A stretch of 64,000 bases of DNA from Streptomyces sp. MMBL 11-1 (GCF_028622875.1 NZ_CP117709.1:1736001-1800000), one strand, 5' to 3'. Positions 1 to 8,116 are shown, counted from the stretch's first letter. Program-made: numbers and translations. Notes: generated by a model from the letters alone, not told the origin.

Positions 1-182
1 GGCTCGTGGAGCACGGCGGCCTCGTCGAGGCCGGAGCGGGCCTTGGCGAGCAGTTCGAGAGCGGCGGGCGGCGCCGTGCTGCGCCGCAGCACGGGGTGGA
101 CATCGCCGGCCGGACCGGTCAGTGAGGGGGCAGGGCTGCCTGCGCGGCGCCGCGGGGCGGCGGCTGCGGACGAGCTGGCCAT
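1..182 (-). CDS. SAV_6107-family HEPN protein, N-terminal part (runs off the window)
   Basis: Only the first 60 codons are present; the gene continues past the left edge. The ATG is preceded by a perfect AGGAGG six bases upstream (positions 189-194). The visible residues start MASSSAAAAPRRR and continue with VHPVLRRSTAPPAALELL, which I recognise from memory as the start of the Streptomyces SAV_6107 family of HEPN-fold proteins of unknown role. Low-complexity Ala/Pro/Arg residues lead into a helical segment. The catalytic region of a HEPN fold, if any, is not in the window, so no activity can be inferred. Confidence 0.7.
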   Translation of the reverse strand, partial: MASSSAAAAPRRRAGSPAPSLTGPAGDVHPVLRRSTAPPAALELLAKARSGLDEAAVLHE

Positions 183-183
183 G

Positions 184-429
184 ACGAACCTCCTGTCGTC
201 GTGTGACGGCTTCGTGGCCGTCTGTGCCCATGGTGGCGGGCCCCACTGACAATCGACCTCGATGCGTCTCTGACCTGCTGTTCTTCCTCAGTGATGGTGG
301 CGAGGGGAGCCCACCGCGTGCCCAACAGCAGAGCAGCCGAGGCCGCGGGCCCGCTGGTGGACGTTCCGGTCCGGAGCGGACCTCAACACCTGGAACGTCA
401 AATCGCGCCCTCTGCTTTGACCTTGGTGC
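184..429. other. Intergenic region, no gene seen
   Basis: This stretch lies between the HEPN gene start and the 3' end of the small membrane protein gene. It contains the AGGAGG of the HEPN gene at 189-194. I see no convincing hairpin, repeat or open reading frame with Streptomyces-like codon usage. Confidence 0.5.
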
Positions 430-741
430 TCAGAACCCGTCGCCCCATCCGAAAGTGACGTTGTACGCGCGCTGGAGTGCGTGTCGGCCGTGGTCTCCGT
501 CGGCGTAGGCCCATGCGAGGGCTGCGGAGAACCAGAGCAGAAAGACTCCGCCGACGATGCCCAGGGCGACCAGCTTCCCGTTCCAGCCGAGGAGGGCCAG
601 GGCGATGGTCACGATGGCCACGCCGAGGTGGGCTCCCCGCGAGTCGAGCAACGCGGCCTTGCGTGCCTCTCTGCGGTCGGCCCGTTCTGCGGCAAACCGC
701 TCCTCTCGAACAGACTGCGGTTCGTTCTCGTCGAAATTCAT
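430..741 (-). CDS. Small two-helix membrane protein
   Basis: The gene encodes 103 residues. The first 35 or so are charged (many Glu/Arg/Lys, for example REERFAAERADRREARK) and probably form a cytoplasmic helix. Two hydrophobic segments follow at about residues 38-53 and 57-79, ending AALAWAYADGDHGRH. A purine-rich GGGGATGAG sits just before the ATG. Third-position GC is typical of a real Streptomyces gene. I do not recognise the family, and nothing in the neighbourhood suggests a role beyond membrane location. Confidence 0.7.
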   Translation of the reverse strand: MNFDENEPQSVREERFAAERADRREARKAALLDSRGAHLGVAIVTIALALLGWNGKLVALGIVGGVFLLWFSAALAWAYADGDHGRHALQRAYNVTFGWGDGF

Positions 742-990
742 CTCATCCCCCTGGCACTGACGCTACAGGGGCCCGGCCCGCGCCGGCCGATGAGCATCCC
801 GGAATACGGATCAGGTACTCAGGGCCTGAGGAACATCTGATTTCACTCCTCCGAGGCCACACCCTTCGCCACTTTCGCCAACTCCAGCGGGACACGAAGC
901 GGACCCTTCGCCAGGTCCAGCACACATCCGCCAGGTTCGCGAGGACCGGACACCTGCCGTTTTGCTTCGAGCGCACAGGCGTACTATTTT
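742..990. other. Intergenic region with a short dyad
   Basis: This gap separates the small membrane protein gene from the ABC/YhgE module. It carries the dyad CTCAGG-G-CCTGAG at 818-830, overlapping an 11-base string GGTACTCAGGG (814-824) that recurs at 4820-4830. A possible -10 hexamer TACTAT lies at 982-987. No reading frame here looks coding. Confidence 0.5.
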
Positions 991-1012
991 TTGCACTGAC
1001 TGGTCAGTTCAA
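991..1012. promoter_or_regulatory. TetR-type operator candidate upstream of the ABC/YhgE module
   Basis: ACTGAC-TG-GTCAGT (995-1008) is a perfect 6+6 dyad, flanked by TTG and CAA so that the symmetry extends over 22 bases with one mismatch per arm. Spacing and core resemble operators of many actinobacterial TetR regulators. It lies 13 bases upstream of the GTG of the ABC gene and just downstream of a TACTAT hexamer, where a bound repressor would block transcription. The likely ligand is the TetR protein encoded at 3897-4508; that assignment is inference. Confidence 0.7.
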
Positions 1013-1025
1013 AAGGGGAGGGTCT

Positions 1026-1784
1026 GTGGAGAGCCCGCACGGCGCGGCTGTCGCCGCCGAGGACTTCGGACTGGAAGGGCCGCGCGGCCGGGTCTTCCGG
1101 CACGTGACGTTCAGTGCCGAGCCAGGGTCGCTGGTGGCCATCGAGGGGCCGTCGGGATCGGGCCGCACCTGCCTGCTGCTCGCCCTGACCGGCCGGATGC
1201 GCACCACCGAGGGCCACGCGCGGACCGGCGGGCTGCGGCTGCCCCAGCAGGCCGCCGCCGTCCGCCGGATCGCCGCCCTGGGGCCGGTCCCGGCGGTCAA
1301 TGAGCTGGACCCGGCCTTCACGGTCGCCGAGCACCTGAACGAACGCGCCCTCCTCCAGGGCCGCTACGGCGCCTCGTTGCGTACCCTCCTGCGACCCCGC
1401 GCCGAACGCCGGGCCGCCGCCGGGGCCCGGATCGACGCGGCTCTCCAGGCCGCGGGGCTCGACCTCGCCACGCTGCCCAAGGCGGGGCGCACCTCCGTAC
1501 GGGACCTGGAACGGCTGGAGGCGCTGCGGCTGTCCGTCGCGCTGGCGCTGATCGGAGAGCCGCGGCTGCTCGCCGTCGACGACACCGACCTCAAGCTCGC
1601 GGACGCCGAGCGCGACCGGGCCTGGGCGCTGCTGCGCTCCGTGGCCGACGCCGGGACGACCGTGCTCGCCGTGTGCAGCGAGGCCCCCGAGAACACCCAG
1701 GTGGTGCGTACCGCGCCCGCCACCGAGGAACCCACCACCGAGGAGGAGACGGTCGATGCGCATTCCGAAGCTGGCCGCGCTTGA
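1026..1784 (+). CDS. ABC-transporter ATPase-like protein with degenerate motifs
   Basis: A 252-residue protein with the fold layout of an ABC ATPase. I chose the GTG at 1026 because GGGGAGG lies just before it. The Walker A loop reads GPSGSGRT (residues 41-48), with Arg47 in place of the usual Lys. The expected LSGGQ signature is replaced by RDLERLEALRLS, and Walker B reads LLAVDDTD, with Asp where the catalytic Glu is usual. The last 29 bases overlap the YhgE/Pip gene, so the two products are probably translated together. It may bind nucleotide without efficient hydrolysis, or act as a regulatory subunit. The acidic Thr/Glu-rich tail is disordered. Confidence 0.85.
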   Translation: MESPHGAAVAAEDFGLEGPRGRVFRHVTFSAEPGSLVAIEGPSGSGRTCLLLALTGRMRTTEGHARTGGLRLPQQAAAVRRIAALGPVPAVNELDPAFTVAEHLNERALLQGRYGASLRTLLRPRAERRAAAGARIDAALQAAGLDLATLPKAGRTSVRDLERLEALRLSVALALIGEPRLLAVDDTDLKLADAERDRAWALLRSVADAGTTVLAVCSEAPENTQVVRTAPATEEPTTEEETVDAHSEAGRA

Positions 1785-3843
1785 GCTGAAGCGGTTCGGG
1801 CGGGGAAGGCTGCCGGCCGCCGCGCTGGTGGCCCTGCTGCTCCTGCCCCTGCTCTACGGCGCCCTGTACCTGTGCTCCTTCTGGGACCCGTACGGCAGGC
1901 TCGACAAGCTGCCCGTCGCCCTGGTCAACGACGACAAGGGGGCCACCAGCGACGGGAAGCGCGTCGCGGCCGGGGACGAGATCAGCGAGAAACTGCTCGA
2001 CTCCAAGGTGTTCGACTGGCACGAGGTGAGCTCCGCCGAGGCCGAGAAGGGCGTCGAGGAGGGTACGTACTACCTCTCGCTGACGATGCCGTCGGACTTC
2101 AGCGAGAAGATCGCGTCCAGTGGCGGGGACTCCCCCGAGACCGGCGCGCTCCAGGTGCGGACGAACGACGCGAACAACTACATCGTCGGGCAGATCTCCA
2201 GGACCGTCTTCGGAGAGGTGCGCAACGCCGCCTCCACGAACGCCTCCCGGTCCTTCCTGGACCGCATCTTCATCAACTTCTCCGATCTGCACGACAAGAC
2301 CGCCGAGGCGGCCAAGGGCGCCGACGACCTCAAGGGCGGCATCTCCAAGGCGAAGCAGGGGTCCAAGGACCTCGCGGACGGTCTCAAGGACTCCAAGGCG
2401 GGCAGCAAGAAGCTCTCCGACGGCATCGTCAAGCTGAACCAGGGCTCGCGCGATCTCGCCGCGGGCTCCGCCCAGGTCGCCGGAGGCACCCAGGTCCTGG
2501 CCGACAAGGTCAACGGGATCGCCGATGACGTGCGCCCCTTCTTCCAGGACAACGGGAAGTCCATCCGCGACACGGCCCGGCTGGTCGCCGACGCCTCCGG
2601 GGCCGTCCGGCACGACCTCGACCTGCTGGTGAAGAGCGCGCCCACCGCCGCCGCCGACGCCAAGGAGTCGGCCGACGAGCTGACCGGGCTCCACCGCACC
2701 CGGTGCGAGGAGGCCGAGGAGCCCGACGCCGCTGTCTGCGCCCCGCTGGAGCGCGCGAAGGGCACGGCGGTCGACGTCGCGAAGATCGCCTCCGATGTGA
2801 ACGTCCTGGTCACGAACCAGAGCGGCGACCTGAAGAAGCTGAGCACCCAGCTGACCGCCTTCCAGAAGCAGGCCGACGACCTCGCGAAGCGCGCACCGAC
2901 ACTGGACGACGACCTGGCGTCGGCCGTGGCCAAGGTCAATGAACTGAACACCGGCGCACACAAAGTCGCCAAGGGGGCGCGGGCGCTGCACACCGGACTC
3001 GGCGGCGCACAGACCGGCTCCAGTGACCTGGACACCGGCGTCGGGAAGCTGAAGACCGGCGCGGAGAACCTGGACGGCGGGCTCTTCCGGCTCGGCGACG
3101 GTTCGACCGAGCTGGCCCGGGGCCTCAACGACGGCGTGGACAAGATCCCGGACTACGACGAGAAGGACCGCGACGCGCGGACCGACGTCATGGCCGACCC
3201 CGTCCAGCTGGCCTCCAAGTCCCTGCACGAGGCGCCCAACTACGGCACCGGCTTCGCCCCGTACTTCATCCCGCTGTCCCTGTGGGTCGGCGCGATGGTG
3301 GCGTACATGCTGATCCAGCCGCTCAACAGGAGGGCGCTCGCCGCCGGTGCCTCCTCCTGGCGGATCGCGCTCGCCGGCTGGCTCCCGGTCGCCGCCCTCG
3401 GTACGCTCCAGGTCGGCGCCCTGATGGCGGTCCTGCACTGGGGCCTCGGTCTCCAGATGACCCACGCCGCCGGAACGATCGGCTTCCTGGCCCTGGTGAC
3501 CTGCTGCTTCGCCGCCATCGTGCAGTGGCTGAACGCCTGCTTCGGGGCGGCCGGGCGGATCCTGGTGCTGGTGGTGCTGATGCTCCAGCTGACCTCGGCC
3601 GGGGGCACGTACCCCGTCCAGACCAGCCCCGGCTTCTTCGGCGCGATCCACCCGTACCTCCCCATGACGTACGTCGTCGAGGGACTGCGCAGGCTGATCA
3701 CGGGCGGCCCGCTCGGCCCGGTGTGGCTGGGCTGCGCGGTGCTCGGGGCCTTCACCGTCGGCGCGCTGGCCCTGACCGCGTTCACCGCCCGCCGCAAGCA
3801 GGTGTGGAGCCTGAGCCGGCTGCACCCGGAGCTGAGCCTGTGA
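1756..3843 (+). CDS. YhgE/Pip-family membrane protein
   Basis: A 695-residue protein with the YhgE/Pip architecture: an N-terminal membrane helix (about residues 20-42), a very large extracytoplasmic domain, and about five hydrophobic segments from residue 495 to 680. The loop carries repeated Gly/Ala/Ser/Asp-rich stretches such as LAAGSAQVAGG, TGVGKLKTGAENLDGG and LGDGSTELARGL, which suggest a repeated helical or beta-solenoid structure. The family includes Lactococcus Pip (phage receptor) and is related to ABC-2 permeases and type VII-associated proteins. The overlapping upstream ATPase and downstream TetR gene suggest an exporter-like unit induced by a small ligand. Substrate unknown. Confidence 0.9.
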   Translation: MRIPKLAALELKRFGRGRLPAAALVALLLLPLLYGALYLCSFWDPYGRLDKLPVALVNDDKGATSDGKRVAAGDEISEKLLDSKVFDWHEVSSAEAEKGVEEGTYYLSLTMPSDFSEKIASSGGDSPETGALQVRTNDANNYIVGQISRTVFGEVRNAASTNASRSFLDRIFINFSDLHDKTAEAAKGADDLKGGISKAKQGSKDLADGLKDSKAGSKKLSDGIVKLNQGSRDLAAGSAQVAGGTQVLADKVNGIADDVRPFFQDNGKSIRDTARLVADASGAVRHDLDLLVKSAPTAAADAKESADELTGLHRTRCEEAEEPDAAVCAPLERAKGTAVDVAKIASDVNVLVTNQSGDLKKLSTQLTAFQKQADDLAKRAPTLDDDLASAVAKVNELNTGAHKVAKGARALHTGLGGAQTGSSDLDTGVGKLKTGAENLDGGLFRLGDGSTELARGLNDGVDKIPDYDEKDRDARTDVMADPVQLASKSLHEAPNYGTGFAPYFIPLSLWVGAMVAYMLIQPLNRRALAAGASSWRIALAGWLPVAALGTLQVGALMAVLHWGLGLQMTHAAGTIGFLALVTCCFAAIVQWLNACFGAAGRILVLVVLMLQLTSAGGTYPVQTSPGFFGAIHPYLPMTYVVEGLRRLITGGPLGPVWLGCAVLGAFTVGALALTAFTARRKQVWSLSRLHPELSL

Positions 3844-3896
3844 GCGCGCCCGGAGCCGCGCCCGCGAGAGCGGCGGGGCCTGAAAGAATCAGCCCC

Positions 3897-4508
3897 ATGG
3901 AAAGCAGTGGCACCACGCGCCGCCAGGCCACCCGGCAGAGGCTCTACGAGGCGGCGGTGACGCTCATCGCCGAGAAGGGGTTCTCGGCGACCACCGTCGA
4001 TGAGATCGCGGAGCGGGCCGGGGTCGCCAAGGGCACGGTCTATTACAACTTCAAGAGCAAGACCGAGCTGTTCGAGGAGCTGCTCCGGCACGGCGTGGGG
4101 CTGCTGACGGCGTCGCTGCGGGCCGCCGCCGAGGAGTCCGAGGAGCGTGGCGGCACCCGGGTCGAGGCGCTGGACGCGATGATCCGGGCCGGGCTCGCCT
4201 TCATCGACCGCTACCCGGCCTTCACCCAGCTGTACGTGGCCGAGCTCTGGCGCACCAACCGCGCGTGGCAGTCCACGCTGCTGGTCGTACGTCAGGAGGC
4301 CGTCGCGGTCGTCGAGGACGTCCTGCTGGACGCGGTGCGCGGCGGCGAGCTGAGCGAGGAGATCGACATCCCGCTGACAGCCGCCGCGCTGGTCGGGATG
4401 GTGCTGGTGGCGGCTCTGGACTGGCAGGCGTTCCAGCCGGAGCGCTCGATCGACGAGGTCCACTCGGCGCTGTCCCTGCTGCTGCACGGGCGGGTCAGCG
4501 GGCACTGA
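3897..4508 (+). CDS. TetR/AcrR-family transcriptional regulator
   Basis: A 203-residue repressor-type protein. The N-terminal helix-turn-helix spans about residues 12-58, with the family pattern FSATTVDEIAERAGVAKGTV followed by YYNFKSKTELFEELL. The C-terminal ligand domain is helical. The gene lies 53 bases after the YhgE/Pip gene on the same strand, so it is probably co-transcribed with, and controls, the ABC/YhgE module through the palindrome at 991-1012. The ligand cannot be read from the sequence. Confidence 0.95.
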   Translation: MESSGTTRRQATRQRLYEAAVTLIAEKGFSATTVDEIAERAGVAKGTVYYNFKSKTELFEELLRHGVGLLTASLRAAAEESEERGGTRVEALDAMIRAGLAFIDRYPAFTQLYVAELWRTNRAWQSTLLVVRQEAVAVVEDVLLDAVRGGELSEEIDIPLTAAALVGMVLVAALDWQAFQPERSIDEVHSALSLLLHGRVSGH

Positions 4509-4549
4509 GACCTGCCCCGAGGTAGACCCGGAAGCGGACCGGGAAAGCC

Positions 4550-4607
4550 GAAGACGCCGGCCGTTGGAGTTCGCATCCCCCGCGAACTCCACCGGACCGG
4601 CGTCTTC
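4550..4607 (+). terminator. Long two-part hairpin downstream of the TetR gene
   Basis: An 11-bp outer stem (4550-4560 with 4597-4607, GAAGACGCCGG/CCGGCGTCTTC) encloses a 10-bp inner stem (4565-4574 with 4582-4591) and a 7-base loop. It starts 42 bases after the TetR stop codon. There is no U-tract, as is usual for Streptomyces terminators. It most likely ends the ABC-YhgE-TetR transcript. Confidence 0.7.
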
Positions 4608-4807
4608 CGTGCTTCCGGAAACCCGTTCTCCCGTGACCCCGTATGTCCCCCGTGGTCCCTGGGCCTCCGTCGTGCACCCCCGTTGCGTCGGGGGAACCGC
4701 ACCGTTCCGCCGCCCCGTGCCGGCGGTCCTGGCGCAGCGCCCCTTCCGTGGACATCACTCTGCCGTCCGAGCGGGTGACGGCCTATCCGCGCAGCTACTC
4801 ATCTCCG

Positions 4808-4831
4808 TCCCTGAGTACGGGTACTCAGGGA
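4808..4831. promoter_or_regulatory. Perfect 10-bp dyad upstream of the DUF4126 gene
   Basis: TCCCTGAGTA-CGGG-TACTCAGGGA is a perfect inverted repeat with a 4-base loop. It ends 39 bases before the -10 hexamer of the DUF4126 gene, where an activator or repressor site could lie. The right arm contains GGTACTCAGGG, also present at 814-824. It could also act as a short RNA hairpin. The binding protein is unknown. Confidence 0.5.
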
Positions 4832-4869
4832 CGCGTGCCGAACCCCACCCGGGCCCGGCACGGGGTCGC

Positions 4870-4875
4870 TACGAT
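4870..4875 (+). promoter_or_regulatory. -10 element of a leaderless promoter (DUF4126)
   Basis: TACGAT lies 7 bases before the GTG at 4883, which would make the GTG the transcription start. No ribosome binding site precedes that GTG. No good -35 hexamer is visible. Confidence 0.5.
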
Positions 4876-4882
4876 CGCCTGT

Positions 4883-5500
4883 GTGTCGGTCATACCCCTG
4901 GTGTTCACAAGCGGCTGGGCGAGCGGAATCAACGCGTACGCGGTGGTCCTGCTGCTCGGCCTGTTCGGCGCGACCGGTGTGTCCGACGAGGTGCCCGCCG
5001 CCCTGCAGCGCACCGACGTCCTGATCGTGGCCGGTGTGCTGTTCCTGTGCGAGGCGGTGGCGGACAAGATCCCCTACGTGGACTCGGTCTGGGACACCGT
5101 GCACACCGTCGTCCGGCCGGTGACCGGGGCGGTGATCGCCGCGCTGCTGGCCGGGGAGAGCGGTTCGCTCCCGGAGCTGGCCGCCGGTGCGATCGGCGGG
5201 TCAACGGCGCTCATGAGCCATCTGGTGAAGGCCGGCACGCGGATGGCCGTCAACACCTCCCCGGAGCCGTTCAGCAACGTCGGGATGAGCATCGTCGAGG
5301 ACCTCGGGGTCGCCGGAGTCATCACCTTCGCCATATTCAACCCGGTGGCGGCCGCGGTGATCGCGGCCGTGCTGCTGGTGCTCGGCATCGTCACCGTGCT
5401 CTTCCTCGCCTCGCGGATCCGCCGCTTCCTGCGCCGCCGGGCCCAGCGCCGCGAGGAGAAACGCCTGACCGGCACGGGTGGGCCCTGGCCTCCCGGCTGA
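4883..5500 (+). CDS. DUF4126 integral membrane protein
   Basis: A 205-residue polytopic protein. The start VSVIPLVFTSGWASGINAYA matches the DUF4126 family, which begins with this Gly/Ala-rich helix, so I prefer the GTG at 4883 over upstream starts. About five hydrophobic segments are visible, including YAVVLLLGLFGATG, VLIVAGVLFLCEAVADKIP, a Gly-rich pair around residues 75-120, and VIAAVLLVLGIVTVLFLASR near the C terminus, followed by a basic tail. The segment EPFSNVGMSIVEDLGV is characteristic of the family. The function is not known. Translation is probably leaderless. Confidence 0.85.
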   Translation: MSVIPLVFTSGWASGINAYAVVLLLGLFGATGVSDEVPAALQRTDVLIVAGVLFLCEAVADKIPYVDSVWDTVHTVVRPVTGAVIAALLAGESGSLPELAAGAIGGSTALMSHLVKAGTRMAVNTSPEPFSNVGMSIVEDLGVAGVITFAIFNPVAAAVIAAVLLVLGIVTVLFLASRIRRFLRRRAQRREEKRLTGTGGPWPPG

Positions 5501-5531
5501 GCTGTCGGTGCCGGTCGATAAAGTCACCGGC

Positions 5532-7046
5532 ATGGCACGCATTGCAGTGATCGGCGCCGGGACGGGCGCGATGGCGGCGGCCGCCCGGCTCGCCGTGGCA
5601 GGCGAGAAGGTGACGGTCTACGAGCGGTCCGACAGCTATGGCGGCTCGGTCGGCCGCCATGAGCACGAGGGCTTCGTCTTCGACACCGGTCCCGGGCTGC
5701 TGCACCTCCCCGCCGTCCAGCGGGACCTCTTCGTGAAGACCGGCAAGGAGTCGCTGGAGCGGTCCGTGACCCTGACGCAGGTCGATCCGGCGAGCCGCCA
5801 CCTCTTCGCGGACGGCACGGCCGTGTCCCTGCCCAACGCCTCCCGGGCCGGGGTGGCCACCGCACTGGACGACGCCCTCGGCACGGGCGCCGGGGCGCGC
5901 TGGAGCGACTTCATGGACCGGGCCCGGGACGCCTGGGACCGGTCGCGGCGCCCGCTCCTGGAGGAGCCCCTGCGGGCGGATCACCAGGTGCTGGGGCGCG
6001 ACCCGTATCCGGCGGTGCGGCAGCGCCGCCTGTTGCGCGGTGCACGGCAGGCGGGCACGGTCGCGGAGATCGGCGCCTGGGAGCTGGCGGACGCCCGGCT
6101 CGCCGCCCTGCTCGACGGGTACGCGCTGTCCCACGGCCTCGACCCGCGCACCGCCCCCGCGAGCGCCGCGCTGCTGCCGTACATGGAGCAGACCTTCGGC
6201 ACCTGGTACGTGATGGGCGGGATGCGCGAGCTGGCGCGGGCGGTGTACGAACGGTGCCTGGCCCGCAGGGTGACGTTCGTCTTCGGGGCCGAGGTAGTCC
6301 GGGTCGTCGAGAGGGACGGCCGGGCGGCCGGCGTGGAGCTGGCGGACGGTGCGGTGGCGGAGGCCGACCGGGTGGTGCTCGGGGTGCGGCCGCGCCCGGG
6401 TCTGGTGCCGGGTCAGCAGGTGGGGAGCGGGGGCGACGTGACGGTCCGGCCGGGCTCCGGTGCGGGCGCGGCGGGCCGGTTCACGGTGCTGCTGTCGCTG
6501 CGCGGGGCCCGGGAGGCGGACGCGGTGCACCGGACGGTGGTGCACAGCGGGGACGGGGCGGCGGAGTGGGATGCCGTGTTCGGGGGCCGGGTCGCCGGCC
6601 ACCCCACGGTGACGGTGCTGCGCCCGGACGATCCGGCGACCCGGCCGGACGCGGAGCACGAGGCGGTGACGCTCACCGCGACGGTGGCTCCGCAGGGTCC
6701 GGTCGACTGGCGGGACACGGAGGTGCGGCGGCGGTTCGCCGATGTCCTGGTGGAGCAGGCGGCGGCGGCCGTGCCCGGGCTGCGGGAGCGGATCCTGCAC
6801 ACGGAGATCCGCACGCCGGTGGAGACCGAGGCGGAGACGGGGGCCGAGGGCGGTGCGGTGCCGCCGCCCGCGCTCGCCGGGGCCGGCGGCGCGTATCTGC
6901 ACCCGGGCAATCTCACCCGGCTGCCGGGGCTGTATCTCGCGGGCGGCTGGGCGCACCCGGGGGGCGGGCTGGCGCACGCCGGGATGTCGGGGACGCTGGT
7001 GGCCGGTCTCGTGGTGGAGGGCGACGACTTCCGCGGCTCCCGCTGA
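5532..7046 (+). CDS. CrtI-like FAD-dependent oxidoreductase (phytoene desaturase superfamily)
   Basis: A 504-residue flavoprotein. The N-terminal Rossmann motif is VIGAGTGAMAAAARLA, followed by the ERSDSYGGSVG segment typical of the CrtI/amine-oxidase group. The C-terminal FAD motif reads LYLAGGWAHPGGGLAHAGMSG, shown here only to residue G of GGLAH in shorter form: AGGWAHPGGGLAHAG. The substrate region contains YALSHGLDP and TFGTWYVMGGMREL. No carotenoid genes lie nearby, so the substrate is not necessarily a carotenoid; related Streptomyces enzymes are simply annotated NAD(P)/FAD-dependent oxidoreductases. The ATG follows TAAAGT (5519-5524) by 7 bases, consistent with a leaderless mRNA. Confidence 0.85.
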   Translation: MARIAVIGAGTGAMAAAARLAVAGEKVTVYERSDSYGGSVGRHEHEGFVFDTGPGLLHLPAVQRDLFVKTGKESLERSVTLTQVDPASRHLFADGTAVSLPNASRAGVATALDDALGTGAGARWSDFMDRARDAWDRSRRPLLEEPLRADHQVLGRDPYPAVRQRRLLRGARQAGTVAEIGAWELADARLAALLDGYALSHGLDPRTAPASAALLPYMEQTFGTWYVMGGMRELARAVYERCLARRVTFVFGAEVVRVVERDGRAAGVELADGAVAEADRVVLGVRPRPGLVPGQQVGSGGDVTVRPGSGAGAAGRFTVLLSLRGAREADAVHRTVVHSGDGAAEWDAVFGGRVAGHPTVTVLRPDDPATRPDAEHEAVTLTATVAPQGPVDWRDTEVRRRFADVLVEQAAAAVPGLRERILHTEIRTPVETEAETGAEGGAVPPPALAGAGGAYLHPGNLTRLPGLYLAGGWAHPGGGLAHAGMSGTLVAGLVVEGDDFRGSR

Positions 7047-7104
7047 GCGGAAGCCGGAGCGGGAACGGGAGCAGAAGCGGGAGCGGGAGCCGCAGCGCGT
7101 GCCG
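7047..7104. repeat. Imperfect GGGAGC/GGAACG hexamer run
   Basis: Directly after the oxidoreductase stop codon, the + strand consists of degenerate hexamers of the type GGAGCG, GGAACG and GAAGCG. It is simple sequence between two convergent genes and has no visible hairpin. Confidence 0.5.
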
Positions 7105-7170
7105 GAGCAGGCGGGTGTGGGCCGGGGAGCGCGTGCCGCCGACGACGAGCCCGTCGGCGGCGGCACGGTC

Positions 7171-8067
7171 TCAGTAGCGGTACTGCTCGTTCTGTCCCGT
7201 GTCGTAGCCGTGGCCGTGGCCGTACGGAGCGGGCGCCGTCGGCTGCTCCGACGGCATCGGGGGGTACTGCTCGGTGTCACGCTGCTGCGGGACCCAGACG
7301 CCGCCGGGCGGGGTGTCCGCGACGTAGCCCTGGGCGTAGGGGTCAGGACCGCTCTGCTGCCCGATCTGGCTGCCGTGGCCGTCGCCGCCAGGGCCGTAGG
7401 CGTCGTAACCGCCGTGGGAGGGTGCTCCGTTGGTGGTGCCGATGTACGGGTCGGAGTAGGCGGCGTAGCTCTCCCGGCCGGTGCCGTAGTCGTACGTCCC
7501 GGCGAAGGGGTCCTGGGCCGGGGGCTGTTCGTAGCCGGTGTACGGGTCGTACGCGGCGTACTGCGGCTGGGCCGAGGGGTCTGCCTGCCGGCCCTGGTCC
7601 TGGCGGGCGCCGCTGTCCGCGCCGAAGCCCGTGGTCCCGTACACGCCGTACTGGCCGGTGTCGTCGGGCAGGGGCTGCGGTTCGTAGGCGGGCGGGGCGG
7701 GCGGGGGCTGGCCGTGCCCGGGGCCGGTGACCTCCAGGTCCGAGACCTCCAGCGTGGGTTCCTTCACGGCGGCGCCCTCGCCGCCGCCCCTGCGCCGGCG
7801 GCTCTCCCCCGGGTTGCCTCCTATGGCCCAGCCGGTGGAGAAGCCGCGCCGGAAGGACAGCGTCACGAAGGTCTGGCCGGTGGCGAAGGCCAGCGTCCCG
7901 ACGACGATGACCGGAACGGAGGCCAGCAGCACCCCGACCACCACGCCGAGGAAGCCTCCGAAGGCGAGAAGCCGCCAGCGCAGTCGCGCCTTGTACTGCA
8001 ACAGCACCTCGCCGAGCAGCCACAGGGCCACCAGACCGAAAGCGATGTAGAGGACCGTCCAGCCCAC
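7171..8067 (-). CDS. Membrane protein with a long Tyr/Gly/Pro/Gln-rich disordered tail
   Basis: A 298-residue protein. The GTG start has AAGGAGG eight bases upstream. Two hydrophobic segments (about residues 3-20 and 33-63) are followed by RRGFSTGWAIGGNPGESRRRR and then about 200 residues of low-complexity sequence rich in Tyr, Gly, Pro, Gln and Asp, with recurrent DPYxGY and YDAYGPGG-like pieces. A charged hinge and cytoplasmic tail are likely. Tails like this can mediate multivalent or coiled-coil contacts, but I do not recognise a function. It is followed 50 bases upstream by metF on the same strand. Confidence 0.8.
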   Translation of the reverse strand: MGWTVLYIAFGLVALWLLGEVLLQYKARLRWRLLAFGGFLGVVVGVLLASVPVIVVGTLAFATGQTFVTLSFRRGFSTGWAIGGNPGESRRRRGGGEGAAVKEPTLEVSDLEVTGPGHGQPPPAPPAYEPQPLPDDTGQYGVYGTTGFGADSGARQDQGRQADPSAQPQYAAYDPYTGYEQPPAQDPFAGTYDYGTGRESYAAYSDPYIGTTNGAPSHGGYDAYGPGGDGHGSQIGQQSGPDPYAQGYVADTPPGGVWVPQQRDTEQYPPMPSEQPTAPAPYGHGHGYDTGQNEQYRY

Positions 8068-8116
8068 GCCCGCCCCCTCCTTCGGCCGTAGCCGCGTCGG
8101 AGGCGGGTACGGCCGG

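Noticed and set aside
1591..3825. A 744-codon minus-strand frame opposite the YhgE/Pip gene
   Set aside because: Shadow frame rich in Gly, Val, Arg and Gln with no motif; the plus strand has the recognised family.
5532..7046. A carotenoid biosynthesis cluster around the CrtI-like enzyme
   Set aside because: No crtB, crtE or other terpene genes are near; the enzyme alone does not show the pathway.
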